A stretch of 64,000 nucleotides of DNA, taken from assembly GCF_037975245.1 (NCBI RefSeq), contig NC_092567.1:7750714-7814713 (forward strand), given 5' to 3'. Source of the DNA: Apostichopus japonicus. Lineage: Eukaryota; Echinodermata; Holothuroidea; Aspidochirotida; Stichopodidae. This document shows positions 14,092 through 25,879 of this stretch, in pieces. The translations under genes and the position numbers were made by a program. The notes beneath the pieces are model-generated. The model made no database searches and was not told the DNA's origin. It saw only the letters and a list, made by a program, of their open reading frames with translations. Numbering within the stretch: position 1 is the stretch's first letter; every line of letters begins with the position of its first letter.

Positions 14092-14395
14092 AAAGACTGA
14101 AATGTTAGTCTAATCATCTGAAATTTCAGTCTAATGATGGATGGTATTAGGGATCAAACTACATAGACTAAATTCCAGTCTGAAATGTAAAGACTGAATG
14201 TCAGTCTTAGCTAAACTAAATACTCTGCAGTATAATAGACTGAAAATCAAACCATTTTAAACTGAACAGTTAGAAGTTTAGACTGAATTATTGCAGCACA
14301 AGTCTAAATTAGATTGAACACTTTCTAGTATATTAGACTGATATATAGGCTGAAAAGTCAGTCGTTTAAAATGAATTATTACACATCATAGCTAT
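14092..14395. repeat. Cluster of AGACTGAA / TTCAGTCT words
   Basis: Within about 300 bp the octamer AGACTGAA, its complement TTCAGTCT, and near variants (TTAGTCT, CCAGTCTGAAA, TAGACTGAT) recur more than a dozen times in both orientations at irregular spacing. No tandem period is evident. It may be a decayed foldback element or a clustered regulatory motif. Confidence 0.55.
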
Positions 14396-14767
14396 ACTGT
14401 CAATCTTATGAATTGCAAATTCTGGTTTGAAAATGCTTTTCTAATGATCCTCCATGTTGGCTAAGTGCTGAAATTCTACATTGTTGATGCATTTACCCTC
14501 AAAAACAACATTCTAAGATATGTTAATGCAAGGGAATTTATTGAAAGGTGCATAATGGCTCCTGAGTTAGTATGGTCTGTATTTCAGTCTTTTTCTCATT
14601 ACAAGCACCAGAAAACACACTACTTGTTAAGAAAAAGTCGCCTAGGAAAGAACCTGGGCACGAAAACCAAACTACCGAACGACTGATGCGCTCTCAACCC
14701 CAGTACCCTTTCATCGGGACTGTGACTGAGAGATCATCGTCGGGTGTGCATTACCATTCCCTTCGAA

Positions 14768-14818
14768 AGATACTACATATACTACATACACTACATATGA
14801 TCTTAGCCAAAAGGCCGA
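14768..14818 (-). ncRNA. U2 snRNA-derived sequence (probable pseudogene)
   Basis: On the minus strand, 14818-14798 matches the conserved 5' region of U2 spliceosomal RNA over 21 consecutive bases, containing CGGCCTTTTGGCTAAGATCA. A chance match of this length is very unlikely. In true U2 this is followed at once by the branch-point recognition segment (GTGTAGTATCT). Here that segment is expanded into three TATGTAGTR-like repeats before TGTAGTATCT resumes. The Sm site and remaining U2 stems are not recognisable, although a GGAATGG..GCACACCC stretch 25-45 bases further on loosely recalls the U2 3' end. I read it as a pseudogene or an snRNA-headed retroelement. Confidence 0.6.
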
Positions 14819-15609
14819 AACACAAGTCACTTTTCTGATCAATGTTTAACAAGTCATGTTGTGATTTCAACATTATTCAGTGGAAGTTAAAAATGGGTTG
14901 TAGACAATGATACTTTAAACATCAGTGAACTGAGTACTTTGGAAATACTCTCAGTTGATCAAGAATTGTACATATCCTACAGGTATAACATGTTAGACAG
15001 TTTAACATTTGGCTTCAGATATGAAAGAGTATTAAATTCATCACAGAGTGGTGGAATTTGCTTCCACGTAGACCTTTTTGTTTTGTTTTAGAGATAGGAT
15101 ATACATAGGTGTGGGCCTATGTTTTCAGCTTTAAATGGACTTTAATACCATTTCTATGCTTCATGTACATTCCTGTACTAGCTTGTGTATTTGTTATATC
15201 TATCTGCTTTCTATCTCTGTAACTGGACACATTAACATCTCAGAGCTGCACTGGAAAGAAGCGACTTCTACTGTTGGCAAGATTCGAACAATTGAAGTGC
15301 AATAACATAGCCTGCGTGCACCGTTGTTTTGTATATAACATGAACATCAGACAATCAAGGCATGATAATTTGTCTTACTATGGGATTACCTTAATAAAGA
15401 TAGAAAAACAAAGTTTTCAATAAATATGCACAGACATTACAAATATGTGAGTAAACAATTAAAATGCCTGTAATTATTAATGTGAACTGTTAATATAAAA
15501 AGAGAGAGATACCACAAAACAAGAACCCTACAGTCCATAGTAACATAGTTCTTTAGTAAATGGCCACACAGGATCGGAACAGTCGAATCTTGTTCACTTA
15601 ATGTGCAAG
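14819..15609. other. Intergenic, no gene recognised
   Basis: AT-rich, with no coding frame, RNA gene or element termini that I can support. Confidence 0.4.
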
Positions 15610-15962
15610 TCATGTACATGAATCATTGATTTGAGTGGACTTCAAATGGTGTGAGACATCTTCAGTTCGCTGCAAAAGTGTAGCACTGTCAGATGTTGTG
15701 AAGCGACTTCTATCCAATGTATTTCTGTGGTTAACGTTAACAAGCAATTGTTTATGTAATTTCACAAACTCCCACATTTTTGGAGACGCAGTGACTTTTG
15801 AAGAGCTTGTCGGCTGCCTCCACAATGTTTGCCCAGCTGGAAATAACTGTTTGTTGGCTCAGCTACAATGAAATATTGCTTATGGCCAGTGTCATGTCCA
15901 CCAGAAAGTTTAAATTGCTGACTATACTGGACAATATTTCTTTTCCGGGCTGCAGCTTCCAC
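15610..15962 (-). other. Possible decayed coding segment, unrecognised
   Basis: Two overlapping minus-strand frames (15962-15762 and 15825-15610) are rich in charged and polar residues and relatively GC-rich. They could be one frame broken by a shift near 15800. No domain is recognised. It may be an old transposon or retrocopy remnant, or chance. Confidence 0.15.
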
Positions 15963-18900
15963 ACCTGTGCCTTCCTGTTGAGTAAGGATATGAAATCAAT
16001 TTAAAGAAATATTCTTACAGAATTGTTTAGACAGTGAGCTTAACCCGTAAATGCATTTTATATTAACCCAATTGTTGAGGACCCCTGACATGGATAAATC
16101 AGATTATTCATGGGACTCTTTAACTTGGCGCTAAGAAACAAAGGATACAGTACTTGTATTTCCCTAGGAAAGAATAAAGAAAATGAAATATGACTGGCAA
16201 GAGAAGGCAAAGCTAGTTTAGGTCACCACACATGCAATGTATGTTTAATGTGATGTGTAACATGAAGAATAGCCAGCAAAGAAACATAATGATAAGAATG
16301 AGTGAGGGATAACTGACCTATCATTGATGGTATTTTGCTGATTGACAATACTAGTACAATTAGTGATAAGGTGATCAAGATGTCAACTTTGCAAGAATTA
16401 AAGCACACATCAGGGTCTGAGGTCTGAGAACCATTCTTTCACAGAAAGGAGATCTTGTCACATGTTTTTCTTTGAGGTAGTGATTAAAACCCTTTATGAA
16501 TCTTTCACACACTAAATCATCTTACCATTACTTATTAACCATAACTGTATTTTTGTGGCATGTTGTCGCCAAATGTGTTCCCACCGTTTTATAGGCTACT
16601 ATAGCAGTTAAGTTTAGTTGCAAAGATACGAATCTGTCACAATACATTTGGAAAACTAAATATGTATTGTGATGAGGTTTGAATGCTGACAAGATTTTTA
16701 AGAAAAAATATACCCTGATTTATGCCTTTAGGTCCCATGTTGCGTTCAAGTAAACAAATCATCATTTCTTTGTGCACAGTAAGCCTATAATCATACTTCC
16801 ACATATACTGTATGTTTCTTTCTTCAAAATTTAGGTTGTATTGAAAATCTGAACAATTAAACAAAATGAGATCAAAACAAACCAGGCGATTATTCACATA
16901 TACCCCCGTGTTTACATTTTCTGAGTTCTAGTGTGCATGTACTGACGGCCACACTGTACCATACACAGTGATACATATAACAAAACAACGGTCTCATTGC
17001 TGCTATTTTGTGAATTAGCCAATATTTCTAGTAAGAAATACACAATTGGAAAGATTGTGATTGCAGACACTAACACGGGGATGATATCAGCACAATATGT
17101 AGGTTGGTCATAGTTATTACTATTACCAAGGTGATGAACGCATCACTATTTGCAGGGTTGTTCAGCGGCCCTGACAATAATTTAAAATGTATTCAGTATT
17201 TAACTTACAGCTATATTCTGTACGAAGTATAGGACATCTCCAGATCTACTAGTTGGCAGCTTCCCATAACTATACTTCTTCATATTTACCTATCTGTGCA
17301 ACATGTAGATTAGAGTAGATATAGTACAGATGTCTTTCTGAAATGAAAAAAAAAGAATATTAAATAATTAGAACATCACATAAATTGCACCATCTAGTTT
17401 AAATGGTATGGACTGTTCATTAAGCTACTTCCCCAATCACAGGCTGAGAGATTTACCATCCTCCTCCTACAACTTTTACAGATGGTATTACAAGTAGATT
17501 TAATATTCGGCATAACGTTTGTTTTCTAATAGGGTTGTAAATTAGTATAACGGTTTGCCTGAGAAAGTTGTACTTGCAAGTAGTGTGAATGGGTTTAACA
17601 ATGCTTTGGACAAGCACTTTAAGCATGGTTATTGGCTCAGAGTGTTTGTTTTCTTCAGGGTTTTTTTCTCTCTCAGGACTATAAGGTCCTTGATGGGGAC
17701 TTGAGTGTCCCTCCTGATCCTTTTTTTTCTACTAAACTAAACTAACCCGTTTGAGGCTTATATCATTGAACTGATAACGTGCTGATGATTATTTTTACAC
17801 GGCTCTCTAATACCTTACACCCAATAGCTACTCTTAGTTACAACTTACGTAGTTACTATTGTTTTTTAATTAATGATCAAATCTGAGCACTGTACACAAA
17901 ACTTGTTTGGCTCCACATAGTAGTTTGAGTATGATACAGGCATCATATCACCTTATTTCTCTTCCTTTACAACATTATATCCCTAACGCAATGTTATTAA
18001 GAAGCATAGACATAGGCACAGCCTAGGCTTATTGGTCGGGGTTACAATTAACTAGCGTAGCCTCGTTAGGCTTAGGTATAACTTAACATGAGTAAATTAA
18101 ATACAAGTTAGCCTAGGCTAGCTTGACTTAACTGCATATTTACCAACTACTAACTAGCCTACTATAACTAGTGCTAGACCAAGACTAGGCCCTGTTGTGT
18201 TAAACCTAGGCTTTAGACAGTAGTACCGGCCATCTATAACTTACAACCTAGCCGTAGGGATGTATATAAGACAGTAAAATCGCGTATCACGTGACATCTT
18301 GTGATCACACGCAAATTTGAATGATTCGATACGTAAAGCACAAGAATAAGATAGACGCTCAAAAAGCCTCAAATTCGATCAAATTCAAAGCAGTATGTTT
18401 TCTTCTCACCAGGAGAGAGAAACAGCTATGTTGAACTGTGTTTTAATAAATTTAATTTAAGTTTCTCCAATTTTTCTGTACCATCGGCATGCGAATAGTC
18501 AGTGCATGTGAATTGCGTGTAATTTCAATATAAAATAATTTAAGGTCGGCCTAGCCTAACTTTGTTGTCATTTGAAGACCTAAAACTGTTGTATGGATAC
18601 CTTTACAAAGGATTAATTTAATCTTGCATCATGGTTCTATCAGACAATATCTCAAAACGACATGATCATTAATCACGTCCGTAATAGCCCAACGGGTACA
18701 TTTTGTACGTCCACTGTGCATCGACGATTTTAGAGACATTTTCTGAGGCTTCAACTGTCAAAACTTCAAATTAGTCAAATATTTGAAGGAGAGTATAAAA
18801 TTAATTAATCTTCAGGAAACAGAACGATTAGCCTGCATCATCAGTTTTAGGAGAAAGAAAAAGACCAAATTAGCATCGCGGTTTTACCGTATGCATATAC

Positions 18901-20091
18901 CATCTTAGTTAGGGCCTACATCTTTTCATCATTTCTCTTTATTTATAAGCTTCTTGAGCTTCCACAAACATATCAAAGTAATAGTGTATAGGACAAGACA
19001 GAACACTCGAAAATAATTTGCATATGCTAAGTTTGTCATGATACGATTAACGTTAGGCCTAACTCGAACCTAGGCCTAAATTACTATTAGTTAATACTAG
19101 CCCTACGTACAGTGATTCGTTAACGCTAGCTGTTTCGTTGTATCAATCGGCGTTCCAAGGGAGCGCTCTGTCGCGTTTTTCTTGGAAAACGAGAAGATAG
19201 TCATACCGTAAAGCTAACCTGTTCGATATCATATTCTGCTAACCAGTTTGTGATCATTTTACATGTTTTTACGTTTAATACAAGTTTCAAGTTTTGTGAG
19301 AAATACCGGTGATTCCGCCAAAGAAGTAGGTATTCTTATATAATGTTCATGTATAATTTCTTAAGTTCTACAATGTCTTTAGTTGAAGGTTAATGTTTTG
19401 CGGGCCTAACCGTAAGCGGTGTATAGACTACTTACTGATTTATTTTGAGCATACTCGACAACTTTGCCGTATTTATGGGGGTGGGCAGGTGTTTACTTTT
19501 ACTGTTCCGACCGGGGGTCGTGCGTGTATGTTTGTGTATTGTTTTTAATCATTATTCTATGGTTTGGCGAGCCCTGTGAAGGTTAGATAAGTCATTTTTT
19601 ATGGATTTAGAGTTAACTGGATTGTGTGAAGCTAGGCTTAGTGTATAAGTAGTGGTACAAGCGCGATGGTACATTTACGGCTGGGCAAGTTTTCAAAGTG
19701 ATGGCGCTCTTCTTAAATGATTTTCTTGATTATTTTTCTTTACTTTCTTTGATACAGATTGAATAAATATAATTATACAAAAAGCGGAATTTACCAGTTA
19801 GACTGTTTCTTTGCTCCGTGCGCCACTAGCATATAGCCTGTCAGTATGTAAGGCCTAACTAGACTATGCCTACCGCCAGTCAACATCCTATTCAGTGTTC
19901 TCAACTGCAAATGTACAATATGCATTCAGGCTAAGCCACACAATTGTGTCTGTTAACATTTTATATAAATTAAACAAAAGAATAAAGTAGGACCTACTCT
20001 CAAACTGCGTAAGGAATTCGTCACCAAAGCCTTCTCCGCAAGAAACGTTCTTAGCAATTCTGCAATTTTCACTGTAACTTCCAAGTACATA
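15963..20091. other. Intergenic, rich in CCTAGGC/TAGGCCTA words
   Basis: No gene is recognised. At 18000-18260, 18545-18560 and 19050-19085 the words GCCTAGGC, TAGGCCTA and CTAGCCTA recur densely. An RNA polymerase-like motif or promoter cannot be supported. Confidence 0.4.
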
Positions 20092-20519
20092 CGTGTATAG
20101 AGGGACGTAACTAAGGCCTGATGATTGGGGGGGGGGGGGTGTAGTGGCTGGAATTCCAACTGGATGGGTTTTGAAGCCAGAAAATTCCGACTGCTGCCTT
20201 GTACCCTCCATGCACTACTCGTCAACGATACGGTCAGTGTCATTCAGACTCCCCATCTTTCACGACTGCACTTTTGTTCCGAACTTTTTTCGAATCATTT
20301 GTACCACTGGCCCTCACTTCACAATCTTATGAATCATGATGGTTAAGCAAGTTAACTGCGTATAAGTTTTATGCTTGAAGGCTACATAGACTACTAACTA
20401 CAAAAGCTATGTTAATGTAACAAAGGGGAATTTTTTTCTTCAACAAATTATATTCGACGACTTAGTTAATTACCCAAAAATACAGTGCTTTTTCCTAGCG
20501 CACTTAACATTATTTCCAT

Positions 20520-20790
20520 TTGGAATGAAATGAACAATTAAACATTTTGCAGAAAAATGTTGAGTTTACGAGATACGATAAGTTGTCTTTTAAACATTTG
20601 TCAGAAAATCGTTCAATTGCTCAGTTTGAATGAAGTGAACAATTGAACATTTTGCAGAATTTTTTTTTTAAATTGACGAGATATGATAGGTTGTCAGCTA
20701 AACATTTTGCAGAAAAAATGTCCAATTGACGAGATATGATGAGTTGTCAATTAAACAGTTTGCAGAAAATTGTTCAATTGCTCAGTTAAA
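20520..20790. repeat. Degenerate tandem repeats inside family B element
   Basis: The phrase AAACATTTTGCAGAAAAATG followed by TTGACGAGATATGATRRGTTGTC recurs about four times with partial units. The AACATTTTGCAGAAAAATGTT portion is itself nearly palindromic. Confidence 0.65.
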
Positions 20791-21254
20791 GCAACTGAGC
20801 AATCCAACATTTTTCTGATTTATAATAAGACTTTATCTTGTTATCTAAACAATTTACTGAAAAATGTCAACTTACGTGGCAAAGTTTTTCTTATGTTGAT
20901 GGCACTTTTAAGCTTCCGTAGATTAGTATTGAGCGTTTTAGTTGTATACCATAGAGGCAATATATATCCTGAACTTACTTCAAGCTAGCGAACAGGGTCA
21001 ACCCACCTAATAGCAAAATGAGTACATAAATAAACCGAATTGAAGCTGGCGAACGTTGTACAGTGGTTCTATGAGGCATATTCAAAATCATACGAAGTTT
21101 TGTATGGTGGAGTATAAGGATAGCGAGATACAGTTTCTCAAAGTGGAAAGGAAAACGGTAAATATGACTAATCAAAGGTAAATATTGAACGAAATTTTTC
21201 ACATTTTAGGTCATACACAACCACAGGAATTTACGAATAGGCCCAGGTAAATTA

Positions 21255-21289
21255 GAGTGTGACAGTCGGAAGTTCCGACGGTCGCACTC
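21255..21289. repeat. 17-bp-arm palindrome in family B element
   Basis: The arms are GAGTGTGACAGTCGGAA and TTCCGACGGTCGCACTC around a single G, with two mismatches. The family B copy at 35140-35174 has the same palindrome with perfect arms. Its retention in both copies points to a function in the element, such as transposase binding or a cruciform. Confidence 0.85.
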
Positions 21290-21372
21290 AAATTGTCCAA
21301 CTATCGTCAGTTTTACCAAGTTTGGGGGGGGGGGGGGTGAGACACTCCGCTATCGACGTCCCTGCGTGCATA

Positions 21373-23902
21373 TATAAATAGTTTGTATATATCCCTGCAC
21401 TACTTGCAATGCGCTAGGGTGCGCGGTCCTATCATGTACGCCACTCATTGTAATCATGCAAATATCAAGAACACGTGATCATATATTACTTTCCTGATTG
21501 GACGTGATTTCAGTGGAATAAAAAGACTTACATCAACGCGATCCCGTAACAAAATTGAATAATATGATTGGATACTTCGGTCAGTGTAAACACATATTGA
21601 GCGGTGCAACGGATTCTTTATATGATATGGAGTGATTTTTAGTCTAAACTCAGTCCAATACACTGAAAACAATTGCAATCGCACTTCAAACTGAAACATT
21701 CAGTCTATCATGTTAAGAGAGTACATGCAATAATTTCCATCATCCGTTGCTCTACACATAGCCCGTTCACATTCCCGTTGCTAAGTAGAGAGGTTTAATT
21801 TGGGCAGTTGTATATAGAAACTAAACGAAAAAATAAAATAAATAACGAATCACAGGACCCCACGAGAGCCTACGTACCCCCCCCCCCTCTCTACCGTACA
21901 TTATATATATATAGATGATGTGTATTTTGTTTCGTAAGAAACCTATCAACAACTAGAAACCGTGTACTGGTACAAGTACCTTGAAAGTATATACAGTTAA
22001 TATATTGAACTAATCAATGAAGGAATTAAGGAAGGTGAGGATAGTACAAAACCTGATAGCCAGGCAATAGAATTGTACCCCAGTCCTCTCTCATCAACAT
22101 ATCAAAAAAAAATCATTGACTATGCCTTGAACAACAAAATCTACTTTTCTTCGAAGCGTATATTATTACAGCAAAACCAATTATAAAGTGCTTAATCTCC
22201 GTAACGGTTGCCATGATACAATTATTCCGTCTGACGTCACTGTGTCTATACTTCTCTATTACAATTATTGTCTCTTTGTGGCAACAAATTCGCATGGGTG
22301 GTTTCAATTGTTCAAGTTTATAAAGTATTTTCTGCATACGAAACTTACCCGACTACTAAGTTTGTAAAAGTACCCTGTCTTCGCTATGCACTGTAATATG
22401 CTGGAAGCAAAATGTCTTTAATGTGAATACAGTTATTGTAAGATTAGTTTCTGCAAGCTTTAAATCCAGACCTACATAGCGAGGTCTTCTCAATTACTGG
22501 TCATGTTCCCTACACTGAACTACGTTAATCCACACTGATGTGCTATCACTCTTGTAATAGACTAGTCATTAATCGAATTTTACGAAGATTATTTTTGTAT
22601 CAGGAACGTAAATTCATGGTGTGGGTAGGATAAGAAACGAAAGAAACACGAAATATACGACAGTACTGCAATGGTCAATGGATCCCCACCACGGTTCTGG
22701 GATACAAACAAAGCCATTGCATTCGTCGTTCCCACGTGTATTTTTATGGAACTAGAAATCTAAGCAAGCAAGTAGTTGGGGAGAGACTAAATTAACGAAG
22801 TTTGTTTTTACATAATTGCCAGTAAACGGTTTAGTAAAGGTATTTTTTTCAAAGCCATGATTGCCATCTCGTATTAGAAATTTAAGTTGAATGACTGTCA
22901 CGCAAATGATATTTATTTTTTATAATTTTTACACAGTCAAACAAACGCTAAGAAAAGGATAATTTTGTGTTTGCTATCAAGTGAATGATCGAGGTCTACT
23001 TTTCTATGTTTTAAAGCAGCTTTTAGCGTCCTTTTCTATAATGTTCTCAACCGCATTGACCCCACGATGCCATAACGGCATACATACCTAGCTTATCTGA
23101 TCAAATCTAACTTCAAATGGTGGTATAATGTAGTATAATTTACAAATGTGAACGTTGTCTTTCTCGAAGATATTTTCCGTTAAGATCGAAATCAACCCCA
23201 CCATAACATGAATAATTAAATTCTGCGAACGTCATTGAATAATGAGGTAAATAATGACTGTTTACTTTGCCGGCGTCGTAAGCAACCCAGAACATCAGAA
23301 TGTACTACAACACTGTGCTCTATTTGTACATATTCTGTATTTCTGTGATAACGACTCAACTTTTTCGAATTACTGAATGAATCTATTTTAAGCAATGGCT
23401 CATTTTTAAACTTGTCAGCTATTCACTGATTGGTTGAATTCAAACTAGTGGATTTGGGGAACTGTATACGAATAATTTTAAATGAGGAATTTGTCAGAAG
23501 ACACTCTACTCATTATCTGCAGAAGTCCTTAATTACTCGCCAATTGATGCTCTTGGCAGGGGAAAAACTTGGCTAATATCGTAGTTTGCTGTTTTGTGAT
23601 GAATTTATGTAAAACCACTCGATGGACATGTCAATAGGGTGGGAAAACGGCGACAAAACGCAAAAAGGTGCTTTAAAAAGTTATAACAACTTGCAAGCAA
23701 AATACTGATTACAGTAGTATCCCAGCCCGCTGAAGAAGGCTAAATGGGGGTGGGGGCGGGGAATTCGAGAAACATCTTTTCTGTTGAGTTTAGTCATAAA
23801 AAAGAAAAGTACTGGTTGTGCAATAACCTATCACGTCACAACAGTATGCACTTTAAATTGTCTTTGTTTTCTGTTATAATTGAAAGCGGCTTACGTAACC
23901 TT
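21373..23902. other. Intergenic, no gene recognised
   Basis: AT-rich without convincing coding frames. A stretch at about 21960-22085 (GTACCTTGAAAGTATA..TTAATATATTG..GAGGATAGTACAAAACCTG) resembles parts of 13840-13900 and 26320-26390 / 26940-27110. It is probably another scattered fragment of that repeated segment. Confidence 0.4.
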
Positions 23903-23910
23903 TAGTAGGG

Positions 23911-24436
23911 TAAGGTGACCAGACCTCCCCGATTTTCGGGGACAGTCCCCGATTACAGTGTGCTGTCCCCGATGAACAAGTACCCCCGAAAATGTCTCCG
24001 ATTCGTCAAAATGTTCAGGAATTTCGAAAATATTCCACATTATTAGTAAAATAATTGTATAAAAAAATTACTCAAGTGTGCAGTCGCAGAACGGAACTTA
24101 TAACCAGTATTTCAGGTGGGCCAGTGTAAAGTGGAAGTCTGTTAAAATATGCTAGCTCGATCTAGCCTAGCACTCTTTCGACCGTATAATTGGCAACTAC
24201 GGCGACACAACCACAATTATATTGTGAGCATAACCACTCACAAGCTTTCAAAGAATCACGTACAGTAAGTGAATTTCATCTAAGAAAAAGCTACATTTTT
24301 GAAAATAAACTTGATTAAAACAGTGCTTCTAAGTATCCCCATTTTACATCTAAGACACCCCTCCTATTAGACCCCTCCCCATATCAGTCACGCAATAAAT
24401 GTCCCTGGTTCCAGTCAGGAAAATATGGTCACCTTA
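23911..24436. mobile_element. hAT-like MITE with perfect 8-bp TSD
   Basis: The termini are TAAGGTGACCA and TGGTCACCTTA, an 11-bp perfect inverted repeat. The target-site duplication TAGTAGGG is identical on both sides (23903-23910 and 24437-24444). Inside the left end is a CCCCGATTTTCGGGG hairpin followed by repeated GTCCCCGAT words. At 526 bp with no coding frame it is non-autonomous. The exact TSD argues for a comparatively recent insertion. Confidence 0.9.
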
Positions 24437-24444
24437 TAGTAGGG

Positions 24445-25789
24445 CCATATAATTTAGTAATTTACAAAAGTCGTACCTATCGACCAACTCTTTCCGCGTT
24501 CCATACCCATATGACTTGTGATAAATAACTGAATTATGAAACAGACACAGCAGACAGGCTGTTATGCGTATTATAGTATAATAATGACTCGGATCGTGTC
24601 TCGAAAAGTTGGGGGTTCGTGGACAACTGTGACATCCACAGGGGGTTCGTGGGGGGAATAAAGTTAGGGGAACCCTGGTTTACTGTTAAGCAGGGGGGTC
24701 CTTGGTATGTGCGATAGTCTGTGTATCTAGGGGTATCAATGTATTGCTGGCTGAAAGAGAGTTGGTTCTTGCTGCCGGGGTTTATGTTAACAGTCTGGTG
24801 GACATTTTTGTCTCTGAACTTAGTATACGGGGAAGTAACAAGAGACGGATATACCGTGGGGCGGGGGTCAGCTCATTTTTGTAGCAGGGTAGAGAGCGTT
24901 GATCGGCTTGTTATTGTTTTCTGATATGTGTCAATGCTATCGGATATGTCGTAATTGGTCAGATACTCGTGTATAGGCTTCTACACAGTTACGGGGTCGT
25001 TTATATTGCTATGCGAGTAGCGTTTTTATACATTAATTTGGTATACATTATGAACAAGTTGCCAGGCAGAATCCTTGCCGAATTTTATAGCGTTTGTCAG
25101 AGGCAATGTTTTCAAGGTTATTTTTGGGCTTCTGCAGAAGACATATGGATCGGATTGATGCACTCTGCAGCTGCGCTGCGCACATTGCTTGTGCGGTTAC
25201 AAGGCCGTTGCAGCGTAGGGTTCACGGGCCGACGCGGTCCATCGTTAGCTGCGCTGCGTTGCCTTTGACGAATTCATCATTTGCTGCGCTGCGTTGTCTA
25301 TAGCGCAATGCCGACAGTTAAACGCGCTGCTAGGCAACTTGCGCATTACAGAATAGTTGTGCCGGGATAGGGTTAGTTTATGTACGTTATCCGTGTGTCG
25401 TGTTTTAGTCGCTGGGGTATTCCTACTTATATATAGTTATTTGTTTGTCACACTGGGAAAGATGTACTACAGGTACAGTGTAAAAAGACAAGTATATATA
25501 CTTATAAATCTCAGGATGCACTGTTAGTGTATTTTATTCAACGGTGTTCTCGATTCTATCCCTACCCCCCCCCCCACACACACACATTACTTACCAACCG
25601 ACTACGCTACAACATAACTGGAACGGACAGCGTTATAATACATTCAATGAGTACTACAAGCGTTCAGTGTCACAAGGGGGCACGTCACGGTGTTGGAACG
25701 TTTTTTTACGCGATTCCGCATTGAAATATTTGGTCAAGGTTAACGTATACGACGATGGCTGAGTAATTGTCGGGTGACAAGTACAAAGG
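24445..25789. other. Intergenic, no gene recognised
   Basis: Somewhat G-rich (several GGGGTTCGTGG words near 24610-24655). The 11-mer GCTGCGCTGCG occurs three times within 125 bp (25170, 25248, 25283). Overlapping short frames at 24702-25303 have no recognisable domain. Confidence 0.4.
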
Positions 25790-25879
25790 AGCTCTAGTAC
25801 TTGATCCAAGCTAACACTTAGCTAGGCAAGGACTTCATAGTGCGATGACAGTATGTGCTTTAAGTTCTAAACAGTAAAC

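Larger units (their letters stand above)
20100..21364 (+). mobile_element. Non-autonomous hAT-like element, family B
   Basis: The left end is GAGGGACGTAAC and the right end read backwards is CAGGGACGTCG. The flanking 8-mers are cgtgtata (20092-20099) and cgtgcata (21365-21372), a 7/8 target-site duplication. G-runs of 13-14 bases lie just inside both ends (about 20127 and 21324). The interior carries a 35-bp palindrome (21255-21289) and degenerate internal repeats (20520-20790). No transposase is visible. An inverted relative lies at 35064-35924. Confidence 0.85.
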
